NCBI RefSeq assembly: GCF_023634025.1
Contig: NZ_JALJCW010000002.1
Span: 310,001-374,000 of the forward strand
DNA: 64,000 nt
Direction: 5' to 3'
DNA from: Hanstruepera flava
Lineage (GTDB): Bacteria > Bacteroidota > Bacteroidia > Flavobacteriales > Flavobacteriaceae
The notes beneath the pieces are model-generated. The model worked only from the letters and a program-made list of their open reading frames with translations, did not search any database and had not been told where the DNA came from. Numbering within the stretch: position 1 is the stretch's first letter; every line of letters starts with the position of its first letter. The position numbers were made by a program, and so were the translations under genes. This document shows, one piece after another, positions 46,908 through 54,977 of the stretch.

Positions 46908-47226
46908 TTTTATCCTCTTTTGGAATGCTGTCTTCATATTCAATAATGAAGATTTCTTCATCGGCCTTTTTCATGTAATATTTTTCACGAGCTAACTTTT
47001 CAACACCTTCTTCGTTACTTAACTCTTTTATAGCCTTTTTGTCTTTTTGTATCTCACTTTTATAATATTCTTTTTCAGCTTCAAGATCATCAATTTCAGA
47101 ATTTAATTCATGATGGATAAACCAAGAATTGGCATCTATAAATAACATCCAAATAGTAAAGCCTACAAAAATAAGTACAAAGATATTTTTGAAAGGTTTA
47201 ACGTATTTGTTTTTAAGAAACTTCAT
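46900..47226 (-). CDS. FtsB/DivIC-like septum formation protein
   Basis: 108 residues. A short cytoplasmic tail, a membrane helix at about 14-30, then a coiled coil (LNSEIDDLEAEKEYYKSEIQ) and the family's LAREKYYMKKADEEIFIIE. Such proteins join FtsL and FtsQ-type proteins at the division site. It lies 3 bases after udk and overlaps mutA by 8 bases. Confidence 0.88.
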   Translation of the reverse strand: MKFLKNKYVKPFKNIFVLIFVGFTIWMLFIDANSWFIHHELNSEIDDLEAEKEYYKSEIQKDKKAIKELSNEEGVEKLAREKYYMKKADEEIFIIEYEDSIPKEDKND

Positions 47227-47229
47227 TTA

Positions 47230-47835
47230 TTATAAACGGTCATTTATTATGGTCTTAACAATATCAACTGCAACAGTGTTGTATTTATTATTAGGAATAA
47301 TAATATCGGCATACTCCTTCATGGGTTCAATAAATTGCTGATGCATGGGTTTAAGTGTTGACTGATAGCGGTTTAGTACTTCATCTAAATCTCTTCCGCG
47401 TTCAGAAATATCACGCTTTAAACGTCTAATTAAACGCTCGTCACTATCGGCATGAACAAAGATTTTAATATCAAACATGTCCCGAAGTTCTGGATTTGTT
47501 AGAATTAAAATACCTTCAACAATCATAACCTTTCTAGGGTGTGTTAAAATAGTATCACCTGTTCGGTTGTGCTTGACAAAAGAATATACAGGTTGCGCAA
47601 TAGTTTGCCCTGTTTTTAGTTTTTTAAGGTGCGATTCCAATAATTCAAAATCTATAGACCTTGGGTGGTCAAAATTTATTTTTACACGTTCATCAAAACT
47701 TAAATGCGATGTGTCTTTATAATACGAATCTTGCGAAATGACACCAACTTCACCTTCAGGTAATTGATTTAATATTTGATTAACAACGGTTGTTTTACCA
47801 CAGCCTGTTCCGCCAGCAATTCCAATAATTAGCAT
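47230..47835 (-). CDS. udk: Uridine kinase
   Basis: Phosphorylates uridine and cytidine for pyrimidine salvage. 201 residues. The P-loop GGTGCGKTTVV is at about residues 8-18; ISQDSYYKDTSH, FDHPRSIDFELL, VMIVEGILILTN and FVHADSDERLIRRLKRDI are the usual family motifs. It heads the leftward run that continues into ftsB-like, mutA and scpA. No promoter with both elements was found. Confidence 0.95.
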   Translation of the reverse strand: MLIIGIAGGTGCGKTTVVNQILNQLPEGEVGVISQDSYYKDTSHLSFDERVKINFDHPRSIDFELLESHLKKLKTGQTIAQPVYSFVKHNRTGDTILTHPRKVMIVEGILILTNPELRDMFDIKIFVHADSDERLIRRLKRDISERGRDLDEVLNRYQSTLKPMHQQFIEPMKEYADIIIPNNKYNTVAVDIVKTIINDRL

Positions 47836-47912
47836 GTAAACATTTTTTGTTGAACAAATTTAGTTATTTCGTATGGAATTTAAAGGGCATTCTAATTCTA
47901 ATTTAAGACTAA

Positions 47913-49004
47913 CTAGGGATTGATTTTAACAATGCCTAAATTTTCAATTCCAGCATAAATATAACCATCTGGACCTATTCCAATTGAACGCAAGCGACCT
48001 AAACCTTCCAATAGTTTTTCTTCTTTGGTTACCGTATTGTTTTTTAAGTAAATATTATCTAGATATTGAAATTTTAAGGAGCCAACTAATACGTTGCCTT
48101 TCCATTTCGGATAAATATCACTGCTAATAAACACCATGCCGCAAGGAGCAATAGAAGGATCCCAATAGTGCAAAGGTTGTTCCATGCCTGGCAAGGCTGT
48201 TTTATCTGTTATTTTAGAACCTGAGTAATTTCGGCCATAAGTAATTTTTGGCCAACCATAGTTTTTACCCTTGTTAATAATATTAATCTCGTCGCCACCT
48301 TTTGGGCCGTGCTCATGAGACCATAATTCACCTGTTTCAGGATGAATAGCCAAGCCTTGAGGGTTGCGATGGCCATAAGAGTATATGGCTTGTTTGGCAT
48401 TGGGTGCGTTGTAAAACGGATTGTCTTTAGGGATGCGACCGTCATCATGTAGTCTATAAATCTTACCGCCATCGCGAGTTATATCTTGAGGATTAGTGTC
48501 TCGATCACCACGTTCGCCAATAGAGAAATATAAATAGCCATTATTGTCGAAAGCTAATCGAGAACCAAAATGCTGACCAGAAGTTGAATTTGGTGAAGCT
48601 TTGTAAAGTAACTGTTTGTCGGTGAATTGCGAATTTTTAATTTTTCCACGCATTATAGCAGTATGTCCACCTTTGCCATTACCTGCTGATGAGGCAAATG
48701 AGATATATACCCAACCGTTTTCGTTGTAGTTAGGGTGTAGAACGATATCCATTAAGCCGCCTTGGCCCCTTACATAAATTTCAGGTAGCCCAGAGATTTC
48801 TTTAGTAATGCCATTTTTAAAATGAAGAAGTTTACCTGCTTTTTCGGTTATCAATAACGAATTATCTGGTAAAAAAGTAAATCCCCAAGGGATGTTTAAA
48901 TCAGGCACGATAATATTGTAACTTTTGTTTTTACTTGAATTTTGGGCACAAGTGGTAAGGTTCAAAAAGGCAAGGGTAAAAACAATTATTATTCGAATTT
49001 TCAT
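47913..49004 (-). CDS. Exported PQQ-type aldose/sorbosone dehydrogenase-like lipoprotein
   Basis: 363 residues. The signal peptide ends in LTTCAQN, so the protein is probably a lipoprotein. It is a six-bladed beta-propeller of the glucose/sorbosone dehydrogenase family: VPDLNIPWGFTFLPDNSLLI, GQGGLMDIVLHPNY, SGQHFGSRLAFD, GERGDRDTNPQD, YGHRNPQGLAIHP, HEHGPKGGDEIN and YGWPKITYG. These hold the conserved catalytic His and the PQQ-contacting Arg/Asn residues. It probably oxidises soluble sugars in the periplasm if PQQ is available. No PQQ synthesis genes are nearby. Confidence 0.9.
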   Translation of the reverse strand: MKIRIIIVFTLAFLNLTTCAQNSSKNKSYNIIVPDLNIPWGFTFLPDNSLLITEKAGKLLHFKNGITKEISGLPEIYVRGQGGLMDIVLHPNYNENGWVYISFASSAGNGKGGHTAIMRGKIKNSQFTDKQLLYKASPNSTSGQHFGSRLAFDNNGYLYFSIGERGDRDTNPQDITRDGGKIYRLHDDGRIPKDNPFYNAPNAKQAIYSYGHRNPQGLAIHPETGELWSHEHGPKGGDEINIINKGKNYGWPKITYGRNYSGSKITDKTALPGMEQPLHYWDPSIAPCGMVFISSDIYPKWKGNVLVGSLKFQYLDNIYLKNNTVTKEEKLLEGLGRLRSIGIGPDGYIYAGIENLGIVKINP

Positions 49005-49040
49005 AGGGAAAAATATTATGATATAAATTTAAGATAATAC

Positions 49041-49072
49041 TTGTAAGAAATTAAAGAAAAGCTATATATTTG
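49041..49072 (+). promoter_or_regulatory. Promoter of tRNA-Pro
   Basis: TTG at 49041-49043, 21-base spacer, TATATTTG at 49065-49072, 25 bases before the mature tRNA. A good match to the Bacteroidota promoter form. Confidence 0.65.
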
Positions 49073-49097
49073 CAGTCCTAAAATGATAACCAAGTTT

Positions 49098-49172
49098 CGG
49101 GGTGTAGCGTAGCCCGGTTATCGCGCCGCGTTTGGGACGCGGAGGTCGCAGGTTCGAATCCTGCCACCCCGA
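49098..49172 (+). tRNA. tRNA-Pro (anticodon TGG)
   Basis: 75 bases folding into a full cloverleaf. Acceptor arms are CGGGGTG (49098-49104) and CACCCCG (49165-49171) with discriminator A. The anticodon arm is CCGCG-TTTGGGA-CGCGG with TGG at 49133-49135, and the T arm is GCAGG-TTCGAAT-CCTGC. The 3' CCA is not encoded. It is a single-gene transcript between a promoter and a hairpin, and no integrase or duplicated tRNA end is next to it. Confidence 0.97.
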
Positions 49173-49177
49173 CTTTT

Positions 49178-49205
49178 AAAGCTCAACATATGTTGGGCTT
49201 TTTTA
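49178..49205 (+). terminator. Terminator after tRNA-Pro
   Basis: AAAGCTCAACA / TGTTGGGCTTT, 11-bp stem with one mismatch (a G-U pair in RNA is possible) and a TA centre, then a T-run to 49205. Confidence 0.8.
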
Positions 49206-49319
49206 TTTGTACCATAAGTGTTAATTAATTGCTAACCAACTTTGATTTTCTAATTAAAAAAGATATATTATATATCACAAATTAAACGAATTATAACAAC
49301 TAAATAATTAGAAAGAAAG

Positions 49320-49649
49320 ATGGGAAAAGAAAGCAGTACATTATTAGGAATATTGGCAGGAACCGCAATAGGAGCGACTTTAGGAATTTTGTTTGCTCCA
49401 GATAAAGGTTCTGTTACACGTCAAAAAATAGCAGATGAAGCTGCAGTTGCTCGCGATAAAGTCTCTGAAACCGCACATAATATGCGAGATAAAGTTGCCG
49501 AGAATGTAGCCAGTAAAAAAGAAACTTTAGACGAACAAATAGAGTCTATTGTTTCTGATGTAAGTCACAAGGCAGATGATGTTATAACAGCGCTTGAAAA
49601 GAAACTGGCAGAATTAAAAGCAAGGAATAAGCAGTACCAAAAAAAATAA
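49320..49649 (+). CDS. YtxH-domain envelope stress protein
   Basis: 109 residues. A glycine-rich membrane helix (LLGILAGTAIGATLGILFAP, about 7-26) is followed by the DKGSVTRQKIADEA turn and then a long charged amphipathic helix (about 35-105). This is the YtxH architecture, found in general-stress or envelope proteins. It is the first of three closely spaced genes (gaps of 6 and 2 bases), so they are probably one operon. Confidence 0.85.
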   Translation: MGKESSTLLGILAGTAIGATLGILFAPDKGSVTRQKIADEAAVARDKVSETAHNMRDKVAENVASKKETLDEQIESIVSDVSHKADDVITALEKKLAELKARNKQYQKK

Positions 49650-49655
49650 TTTTCA

Positions 49656-50006
49656 ATGAAACTTTTTGAATCGATTAACGAAACATCTGGCAAGATGACA
49701 GATGCAGGAGAGGCTTATTTTAAAAAGTCTCAAGAATATCTTAAACTTAAAGTATTTCAGCAAATTAGTGTTTCCATTACTTTTGTTGCAAAGGCTTTAG
49801 TAATTGGAAGTTTATTATTTATTGGGTTGTTTTTTGCGTCCTTTGCTCTGGCAATGGCAATTGGTGAATGGCTGGACAATTTAGCTTTGGGTTATTTAAT
49901 GCTTGGGGTAGTGTTTTTGTTGGGATGCGTTTTGGTGTATTACCAAAGACACACAATAGAACGTAAAGTAATAAAGAGTCTGTCTTCTAAATTTTTTAAT
50001 TCTTAA
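49656..50006 (+). CDS. Holin-X-like two-helix membrane protein
   Basis: 116 residues. A soluble N-terminal 45 residues is followed by two hydrophobic hairpin helices (about 46-68 and 76-95) and a short basic tail (YYQRHTIERKVIK). This fits the phage-holin-superfamily (holin-X) type often paired with YtxH proteins in Bacteroidota; here it is not phage-related, because no other phage gene is near. It probably forms part of an envelope complex with its neighbours. Confidence 0.75.
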   Translation: MKLFESINETSGKMTDAGEAYFKKSQEYLKLKVFQQISVSITFVAKALVIGSLLFIGLFFASFALAMAIGEWLDNLALGYLMLGVVFLLGCVLVYYQRHTIERKVIKSLSSKFFNS

Positions 50007-50008
50007 AA

Positions 50009-50209
50009 ATGAAACAATACGAGTCATTTGATGATATTGAAAAGGATCTAAAACGTTTAGATCTTGAACGAAATATTGCTTTGGAAGAAATGAAACTGGT
50101 TAAAAGTGAATTTCAAGATACTTTAAAGCCTATTAATTGGGTAAGCTCTATTTTTAGCGTCTTAGGGAAGTATGGTTTTTATACCCTTATAAAGCGATTT
50201 CTGAAGTAG
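50009..50209 (+). CDS. Small hypothetical protein, 66 residues
   Basis: N-terminal charged helix YESFDDIEKDLKRLDLERNI followed by an amphipathic or weakly hydrophobic C-terminal segment (SIFSVLGKYGFYTLIKRF). It always appears to follow the YtxH and holin-like pair in this arrangement here (2-base gap). The function is unknown; a subunit of the same envelope complex is a reasonable inference. Confidence 0.7.
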   Translation: MKQYESFDDIEKDLKRLDLERNIALEEMKLVKSEFQDTLKPINWVSSIFSVLGKYGFYTLIKRFLK

Positions 50210-50350
50210 ATGAATGTACTTTGTTGCTTCATTTCTTTGGAAATAAACTACTATTATATTTTCCAATAGTTGCATAATAACTTTTAATAAGTTTCGTGAA
50301 AGTTTTTTGACAAAAACTCTACTTTTGTCATACTAAAAAGTAATCATATT

Positions 50351-51331
50351 ATGTCAGATACAATTGAAAAAGTAAAATGTCTTATTATAGGCTCTGGTCC
50401 AGCAGGATATACTGCGGCAATTTATGCAGCTAGAGCAAACATGAATCCAGTATTATACCAAGGTAGTCAGCCTGGGGGTCAATTAACAACTACAAACGAA
50501 GTAGAGAATTTTCCTGGGTACCCTAATGGAATAACGGGACCTGAAATGATGATTGAGCTACAAAAACAAGCCGAGCGTTTTGATACTGATGTACGCGATG
50601 GTTGGATTACCAAAGTAGATTTTTCTGGAGAAGTCCATAAAGTATGGGTTAATGATACAAAAGAGATACACTGTGATACGGTTATTATTTCTACAGGTGC
50701 TTCAGCTAAATATTTAGGATTAGATTCTGAACAAAAGTACTTAAAGCTTGGTGGAGGTGTTTCTGCTTGTGCCGTTTGTGATGGGTTTTTCTACAGAAAT
50801 CAAGAAGTGGTTATAGTAGGAGCAGGCGATAGTGCTTGCGAAGAGGCTCATTATTTATCTAAATTATGTAAAAAAGTGACTATGCTTGTGCGTCGCGATG
50901 AATTTAGAGCATCAAAAATTATGGCTGAACGTGTTAAGAAAACAGAAAATATTGAAATACTCTACAATACAGAAACCGATGAGGTTTTAGGTGATGGACA
51001 AGTAGTAACTGGTGTTCGCGTGTTTAACAACCAAACTAATGAGAAACATGAAATTCCTGCTACAGGATTTTTTGTAGCCATTGGTCACAAACCCAATACA
51101 GACATTTTTAAGGACTTTTTAGATTTAGATGAAACAGGATATATTATAAATGTTCCTGGTACTTCTAAAACGAATGTAGAGGGTGTGTTTGTTTCAGGTG
51201 ATGCAGCAGATCATGTATATAGACAAGCAGTTACAGCCGCTGGAACAGGTTGTATGGCAGCTTTAGATGCTGAACGTTGGTTAGCAGCCAAAGATGCATC
51301 TTTTGAAGTAAGCACTTCGACGTATAATTAA
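50351..51331 (+). CDS. trxB: Thioredoxin reductase
   Basis: Reduces thioredoxin with NADPH through FAD and a redox disulfide. 326 residues. FAD motif GSGPAGYTAAIYAARAN (about 12-28), then PGGQLTTTNEVENFPGYP, the redox pair CAVC (Cys140 and Cys143), NADPH motif VIVGAGDSACEEA, and the late FAD motif GVFVSGDAADHVYRQA. A TACTTTTG -7 element is at 50320-50327 without a well-placed TTG. The transcript ends in the hairpin at 51358-51386. Confidence 0.97.
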   Translation: MSDTIEKVKCLIIGSGPAGYTAAIYAARANMNPVLYQGSQPGGQLTTTNEVENFPGYPNGITGPEMMIELQKQAERFDTDVRDGWITKVDFSGEVHKVWVNDTKEIHCDTVIISTGASAKYLGLDSEQKYLKLGGGVSACAVCDGFFYRNQEVVIVGAGDSACEEAHYLSKLCKKVTMLVRRDEFRASKIMAERVKKTENIEILYNTETDEVLGDGQVVTGVRVFNNQTNEKHEIPATGFFVAIGHKPNTDIFKDFLDLDETGYIINVPGTSKTNVEGVFVSGDAADHVYRQAVTAAGTGCMAALDAERWLAAKDASFEVSTSTYN

Positions 51332-51357
51332 GGAGTCAAATACAATATTTTAGAATC

Positions 51358-51386
51358 AAAAATCCGGGTGATCCCGGATTTTTTTG
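51358..51386 (+). terminator. Terminator of trxB
   Basis: AATCCGGG / CCCGGATT, 8-bp GC-rich stem with a 4-base loop, extended by A/T pairs and followed by a long T-run. Confidence 0.85.
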
Positions 51387-51477
51387 TTTTTAAAGTTAAT
51401 TGGCTTCACATGATATAAATCATGTTTTAGGTTTCTAATAACCCCGAAATTTGTAACGTAAATTAAATATAACTGGT

Positions 51478-52065
51478 ATGAGAATAATTAAACAAAACGG
51501 AATGATGTGGTTATTCACAATATTAACTGTAATCTTCGCAAGTCAAAATCTTTTAGCACAGGAATTTAATCTTAACAATACGAAATCAAGCATGTCAATT
51601 TTTGGAACATCCAGTTTGCATGATTGGGAAGAAACTGTAGAAGAACAATCTGGAAATATAGAATTGAACAACAATGGAGAGATAAACATATCAAACCTAA
51701 ATGTAAGTATTGTTGCTGAAAGTATTAAAAGTGGAAAATCTGCAATGGATAAAAATACTTATAAAGCTTTGGATACAAAAAACCATAAGACCATAACTTT
51801 TAAGATGAATGAGTCTAAAAAAGTAACGGACTTGGGGAATTCTCAATATCAAGTAACAGTTTCTGGTAAATTGAGTGTTTCGGGAGTAACAAAAACAGTC
51901 GATTTGTCTTTCAAAATGACACTAGCATCTAATACAGTGACTTTAGAAGGTGAGAAAACCTTTAACATGAAAGATTTTGGTATTGAACCACCAAAAGCTT
52001 TGCTCGGAACAATAACAACTGGAGAAGACGTGACCATAAAATTTAAATCAATATTTACTAATTAA
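51478..52065 (+). CDS. YceI-family exported protein
   Basis: 195 residues. A signal peptide ends near LLAQE. The mature part is a YceI lipocalin-like barrel: SSMSIFGTSSLHDWEETVEE, KTITFKMNES, VSGKLSVSGVTKTVDL and FNMKDFGIEPPKALLGTI. Family members bind long isoprenoid or similar lipids in the periplasm; the ligand here is unknown. It lies 27 bases before the beta-barrel gene, probably co-transcribed. Confidence 0.9.
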   Translation: MRIIKQNGMMWLFTILTVIFASQNLLAQEFNLNNTKSSMSIFGTSSLHDWEETVEEQSGNIELNNNGEINISNLNVSIVAESIKSGKSAMDKNTYKALDTKNHKTITFKMNESKKVTDLGNSQYQVTVSGKLSVSGVTKTVDLSFKMTLASNTVTLEGEKTFNMKDFGIEPPKALLGTITTGEDVTIKFKSIFTN

Positions 52066-52092
52066 AAATAAATCTTTAAATACTAAAGCGTT

Positions 52093-53391
52093 ATGAGAAC
52101 TACTATCAAAAAAGCGATAATTTTTTCGCTAATGTTAATTGGGGTCAGTTTATATGCCCAGAATAAAAGAGACCTGGATAATTGGAGAGCTCCAGACCAA
52201 AGAGGTATCAATGTGTTTGAAGCACCAAAAGATACGGTGTCCACTTTTGAAAGAGTAAAAGTAAGGGTAGGTGGAGCATCTACGCTTCAATTCCAAGCAT
52301 TATCCCATGAAAATGGTGTGCCTCAAGATTTGATTGATGATGGAACTGTTATGGAGCTTAAGAGTATTGGCTCTAACTTTAATTTAGCTACTGCAAACCT
52401 AGATTTAGATGTGGCTTTAGCTAAAGGGGTAAGAATGCACTTAAGAACATATTTATCTTCTCGTCACCACCCAGAACCTTATGTAAAAGGAGGGTATTTC
52501 CAAATTGACAATTTAGATTTTATTTCTGAAGGATTGTTGAACGATTTAATGAAATATACTACCCTTAAAGTTGGTCACATGGAAAACAACTATGGTGATG
52601 CGCACTTTAGAAGAACAGATAATGCGCAAGCTATATACAACCCATTTGTAGGAAACTTAATTATGGATTCTTTTACTACAGAGGTTGGTGCCGAGTTGTA
52701 CTATCAACGTAATGGTTTTTTAGGTATGGTAGGGTTCACCAACGGTAAATTGAATCAATCTGTAGCTGAAGGTTCAAATGAGAAAACTGGAGGTGCTTCA
52801 TTCATAGCTAAATTAGGATACGATAATCAGTTAACAGAAGACTTAAGATTGAGATTAACAGGTTCAATATATACAACAGGTTATGTTCCTAACAACTATC
52901 TTTACACAGCTGACAGAGCAGGTTCTAGATATTACTTTGTTATGGAAGATGTTGATGCTACTGCAAAGTCTCCATTCAGATCTGGACGTTTCGATCCTGG
53001 ATTCAGAAATAGAATCACAGCGGTAATGTTCAATCCTTTTGTAAAATATAATGGTTTGGAATTCTTTGGTACAATCGAACTTGCAAATGGTAGAGCATCT
53101 ACTGAAATGGAGAATCGTAGTACTACACAATTAGCAGGTGAAGTAATCTACCGTTTCGGGCAAGCTGAAAACTTCTACCTAGGTGGGCGTTATAATACGG
53201 TAAGTTCTGAACAATCATTTGGCGATGTAGATATCAATAGATTCCAATTTTCTGCTGGATACTTCTTGACAAAAAACATCTTGGCTAAACTAGAATATGT
53301 TAACCAAACTTATGATGGTTATCCAGAGGCTAATATTCTTTATGACGGTAAGTTCAATGGTTTAATGGTAGAAGCGGTAATTAGCTTCTAA
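52093..53391 (+). CDS. Outer-membrane beta-barrel (porin-like) protein
   Basis: 432 residues. A signal peptide (ending VSLYAQ) is followed by strands of alternating polarity throughout and a C-terminal aromatic end (MVEAVISF). Stretches such as LKVGHMENNYGDAHFRRTDN, GNLIMDSFTTEVGAELYY and KYNGLEFFGTIELANG suggest a porin O/P-type or maltoporin-like barrel. The substrate is unknown. It is flanked on both sides by YceI-like genes. Confidence 0.85.
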   Translation: MRTTIKKAIIFSLMLIGVSLYAQNKRDLDNWRAPDQRGINVFEAPKDTVSTFERVKVRVGGASTLQFQALSHENGVPQDLIDDGTVMELKSIGSNFNLATANLDLDVALAKGVRMHLRTYLSSRHHPEPYVKGGYFQIDNLDFISEGLLNDLMKYTTLKVGHMENNYGDAHFRRTDNAQAIYNPFVGNLIMDSFTTEVGAELYYQRNGFLGMVGFTNGKLNQSVAEGSNEKTGGASFIAKLGYDNQLTEDLRLRLTGSIYTTGYVPNNYLYTADRAGSRYYFVMEDVDATAKSPFRSGRFDPGFRNRITAVMFNPFVKYNGLEFFGTIELANGRASTEMENRSTTQLAGEVIYRFGQAENFYLGGRYNTVSSEQSFGDVDINRFQFSAGYFLTKNILAKLEYVNQTYDGYPEANILYDGKFNGLMVEAVISF

Positions 53392-53415
53392 ACTAATTGT
53401 ATAATTATTATTATT

Positions 53416-53474
53416 AAACATGCCTTTTGTCACAGATTTGTAATTTAAGATTTGTTTCATAAGGCATGTTTTTT
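53416..53474 (+). terminator. Long-loop hairpin after the barrel gene
   Basis: AAACATGCCTT (53416-53426) pairs with AAGGCATGTTT (53461-53471), enclosing a 34-base loop with a direct repeat of AGATTTGT, followed by T. It may be a terminator or a processing/stability element before the next gene. Confidence 0.55.
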
Positions 53475-53503
53475 ATAAATTGATTACGTTATAATTTTTT
53501 ACC

Positions 53504-54091
53504 ATGAAAAGGTTTTTATTATTGACATTGTTTTTTGCTTTAACTCTTGTCACTATGTCTTTTTTAGTTGCAAAAAAGTCGTTAGAAGTTGTGGTTAAAA
53601 GTGATAGTGAGGTGTCTATTTCAGGAACTAGTAATGTGAATTCCTTTACATGTTGTTATAATATAGACAAATTAGAAGATCCTATTCCTGTAAGTTTTGA
53701 GTCCAATAATAAAAACATGGTTTTTCAGTCAACAGTATTAGAGTTGAAAAGTGACTGTTTTGATTGTGGCCATAAGGCTATAAATAAGGATTTTAATAAG
53801 CTTTTGAAAACTGAACTTTATCCTAGGATAAAATTAAATCTTCTAGCAATAAAAAAAACTTCTGAATTAAAGAACACTTACAATGCTAAAGTTGAGATTA
53901 ATATTGCAGATGTTGTTAATTCTTATACTTTTCCAGTACAGGTAACAAAAAATGAAGGCATCCATATCATAGGTGATCTTTCTATAGATTTAAGGGATTA
54001 CAAATTGGAAGCTCCAAAGAAAATGATGGGGCTAATAGTAGTACACCCTGATGTGATAGTTAATTTTAATCTTCATTTAAGACTATTATGA
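53504..54091 (+). CDS. YceI-like exported protein with four cysteines
   Basis: 195 residues. A signal or anchor helix is at about 5-22. The mature domain follows the YceI layout (VSISGTSNVNSFTCCYNI; KTELYPRIKLNLLAI; GDLSIDLRDYKLEAPKKMMG). It carries Cys50-Cys51 and the pair Cys85/Cys88 in SDCFDCGHKA, which the first YceI protein lacks. A disulfide or metal site is possible. It lies 112 bases after the barrel gene. Confidence 0.8.
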   Translation: MKRFLLLTLFFALTLVTMSFLVAKKSLEVVVKSDSEVSISGTSNVNSFTCCYNIDKLEDPIPVSFESNNKNMVFQSTVLELKSDCFDCGHKAINKDFNKLLKTELYPRIKLNLLAIKKTSELKNTYNAKVEINIADVVNSYTFPVQVTKNEGIHIIGDLSIDLRDYKLEAPKKMMGLIVVHPDVIVNFNLHLRLL

Positions 54092-54154
54092 TATGTTTAA
54101 AATATCTTGAGATCATGTCTCATAATGGTTAACATTTCTATAATAAAACAAAAA

Positions 54155-54185
54155 AACCATCGGACTACAAGGGTAGTTGATGGTT
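54155..54185. terminator. Imperfect bidirectional hairpin
   Basis: AACCATC-GG-ACTAC, AAGG loop, GTAGT-T-GATGGTT, with runs of A and T outside, between convergent genes. Confidence 0.65.
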
Positions 54186-54210
54186 AATTTTTGGTTGATT
54201 ATTTTTGAAG

Positions 54211-54939
54211 TTATCTTTTACCAATACCACCAGATACGCCTTCTGTTTTTTCTAATTTTTCTGGACTGCCATAATAGGTAATGTCTCCGCCGCTATTGGC
54301 TTTTGCAATAAGCTCTTTTGAAGTATTAACAGAGATACTAGCACCACTAGTTGCTCTAATTGTGGATTTTTCAGCTAATAAATCGCCTGCATCAATATCG
54401 CTGCCACTATTGGCTTCCGCTTTAAGTGTAGTGGCTCGTCCTGTTAATTCCAAATCGCTGCCACTAGTTGATAGGCAGTAAAGTTTTTGGGTATCAATCT
54501 CAAGCTCCATATCACTGCCGCTGTTGGTTTCTAACTCCAAGTCATCTGCTTTAATAGTATTGGTTGAATATACATCGCTACCACTGGTTGCCACAATTTT
54601 GTCAATATTTTTAAAAGTTACCAGTACCTTTTTTGAAGCGGCAGACCGTATGTTTTCTTCAGCGGTAATTTCTAAAACACCATTATTGATAGCTACCAGT
54701 ATAATGTCATGTAGATTACCATCGGCTTCAATGGTTACTTTTTCAGAAGGTCCTTGTGTGACATACACATCGAGTCCGCGACTTACATGAATTTCATTGA
54801 ATTCATTTTGTAGCCTTTGTTCTTTGGTTATTACATTACCGTCACCTGTTACTCCAGGACCCCAACCCGTGTTGAACTCGCATGATAATAGGAGTAAGGA
54901 TAAAATAAATGATACAATTAGTTTTGTTAATGTTGTCAT
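54211..54939 (-). CDS. Head GIN domain (DUF2807) lipoprotein
   Basis: 242 residues; lipobox LLLLSCEFN with Cys20. The mature part begins with NEIHVSRGLDVYVTQG, then six turns of about 20 residues each led by SGSD-like corners (at about residues 119, 140, 159, 178, 198 and 216). These form a predicted right-handed beta-helix. GIN-domain proteins often accompany PspC proteins, as here. The role is unknown; an envelope sensor or adhesive surface protein is plausible. It is the last gene of a PadR-PspC-GIN run. Confidence 0.9.
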   Translation of the reverse strand: MTTLTKLIVSFILSLLLLSCEFNTGWGPGVTGDGNVITKEQRLQNEFNEIHVSRGLDVYVTQGPSEKVTIEADGNLHDIILVAINNGVLEITAEENIRSAASKKVLVTFKNIDKIVATSGSDVYSTNTIKADDLELETNSGSDMELEIDTQKLYCLSTSGSDLELTGRATTLKAEANSGSDIDAGDLLAEKSTIRATSGASISVNTSKELIAKANSGGDITYYGSPEKLEKTEGVSGGIGKR

Positions 54940-54977
54940 GATTTTGATTGATTTTATTTTTTGATTGATTTTTGTAA

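Noticed and set aside
49098-49205. tRNA-Pro as a possible integration site for a genomic island
   Set aside because: There is no integrase or partial tRNA repeat nearby, and the neighbours are ordinary chromosomal genes.
49656-50006. Holin-like gene as a prophage remnant
   Set aside because: No other phage genes are present; the same small protein type accompanies YtxH proteins in normal chromosomes.
53416-53474. Long-loop hairpin as a riboswitch
   Set aside because: It has one simple stem and a T-run with no aptamer-like multi-stem core, so a terminator or stability element is more likely.
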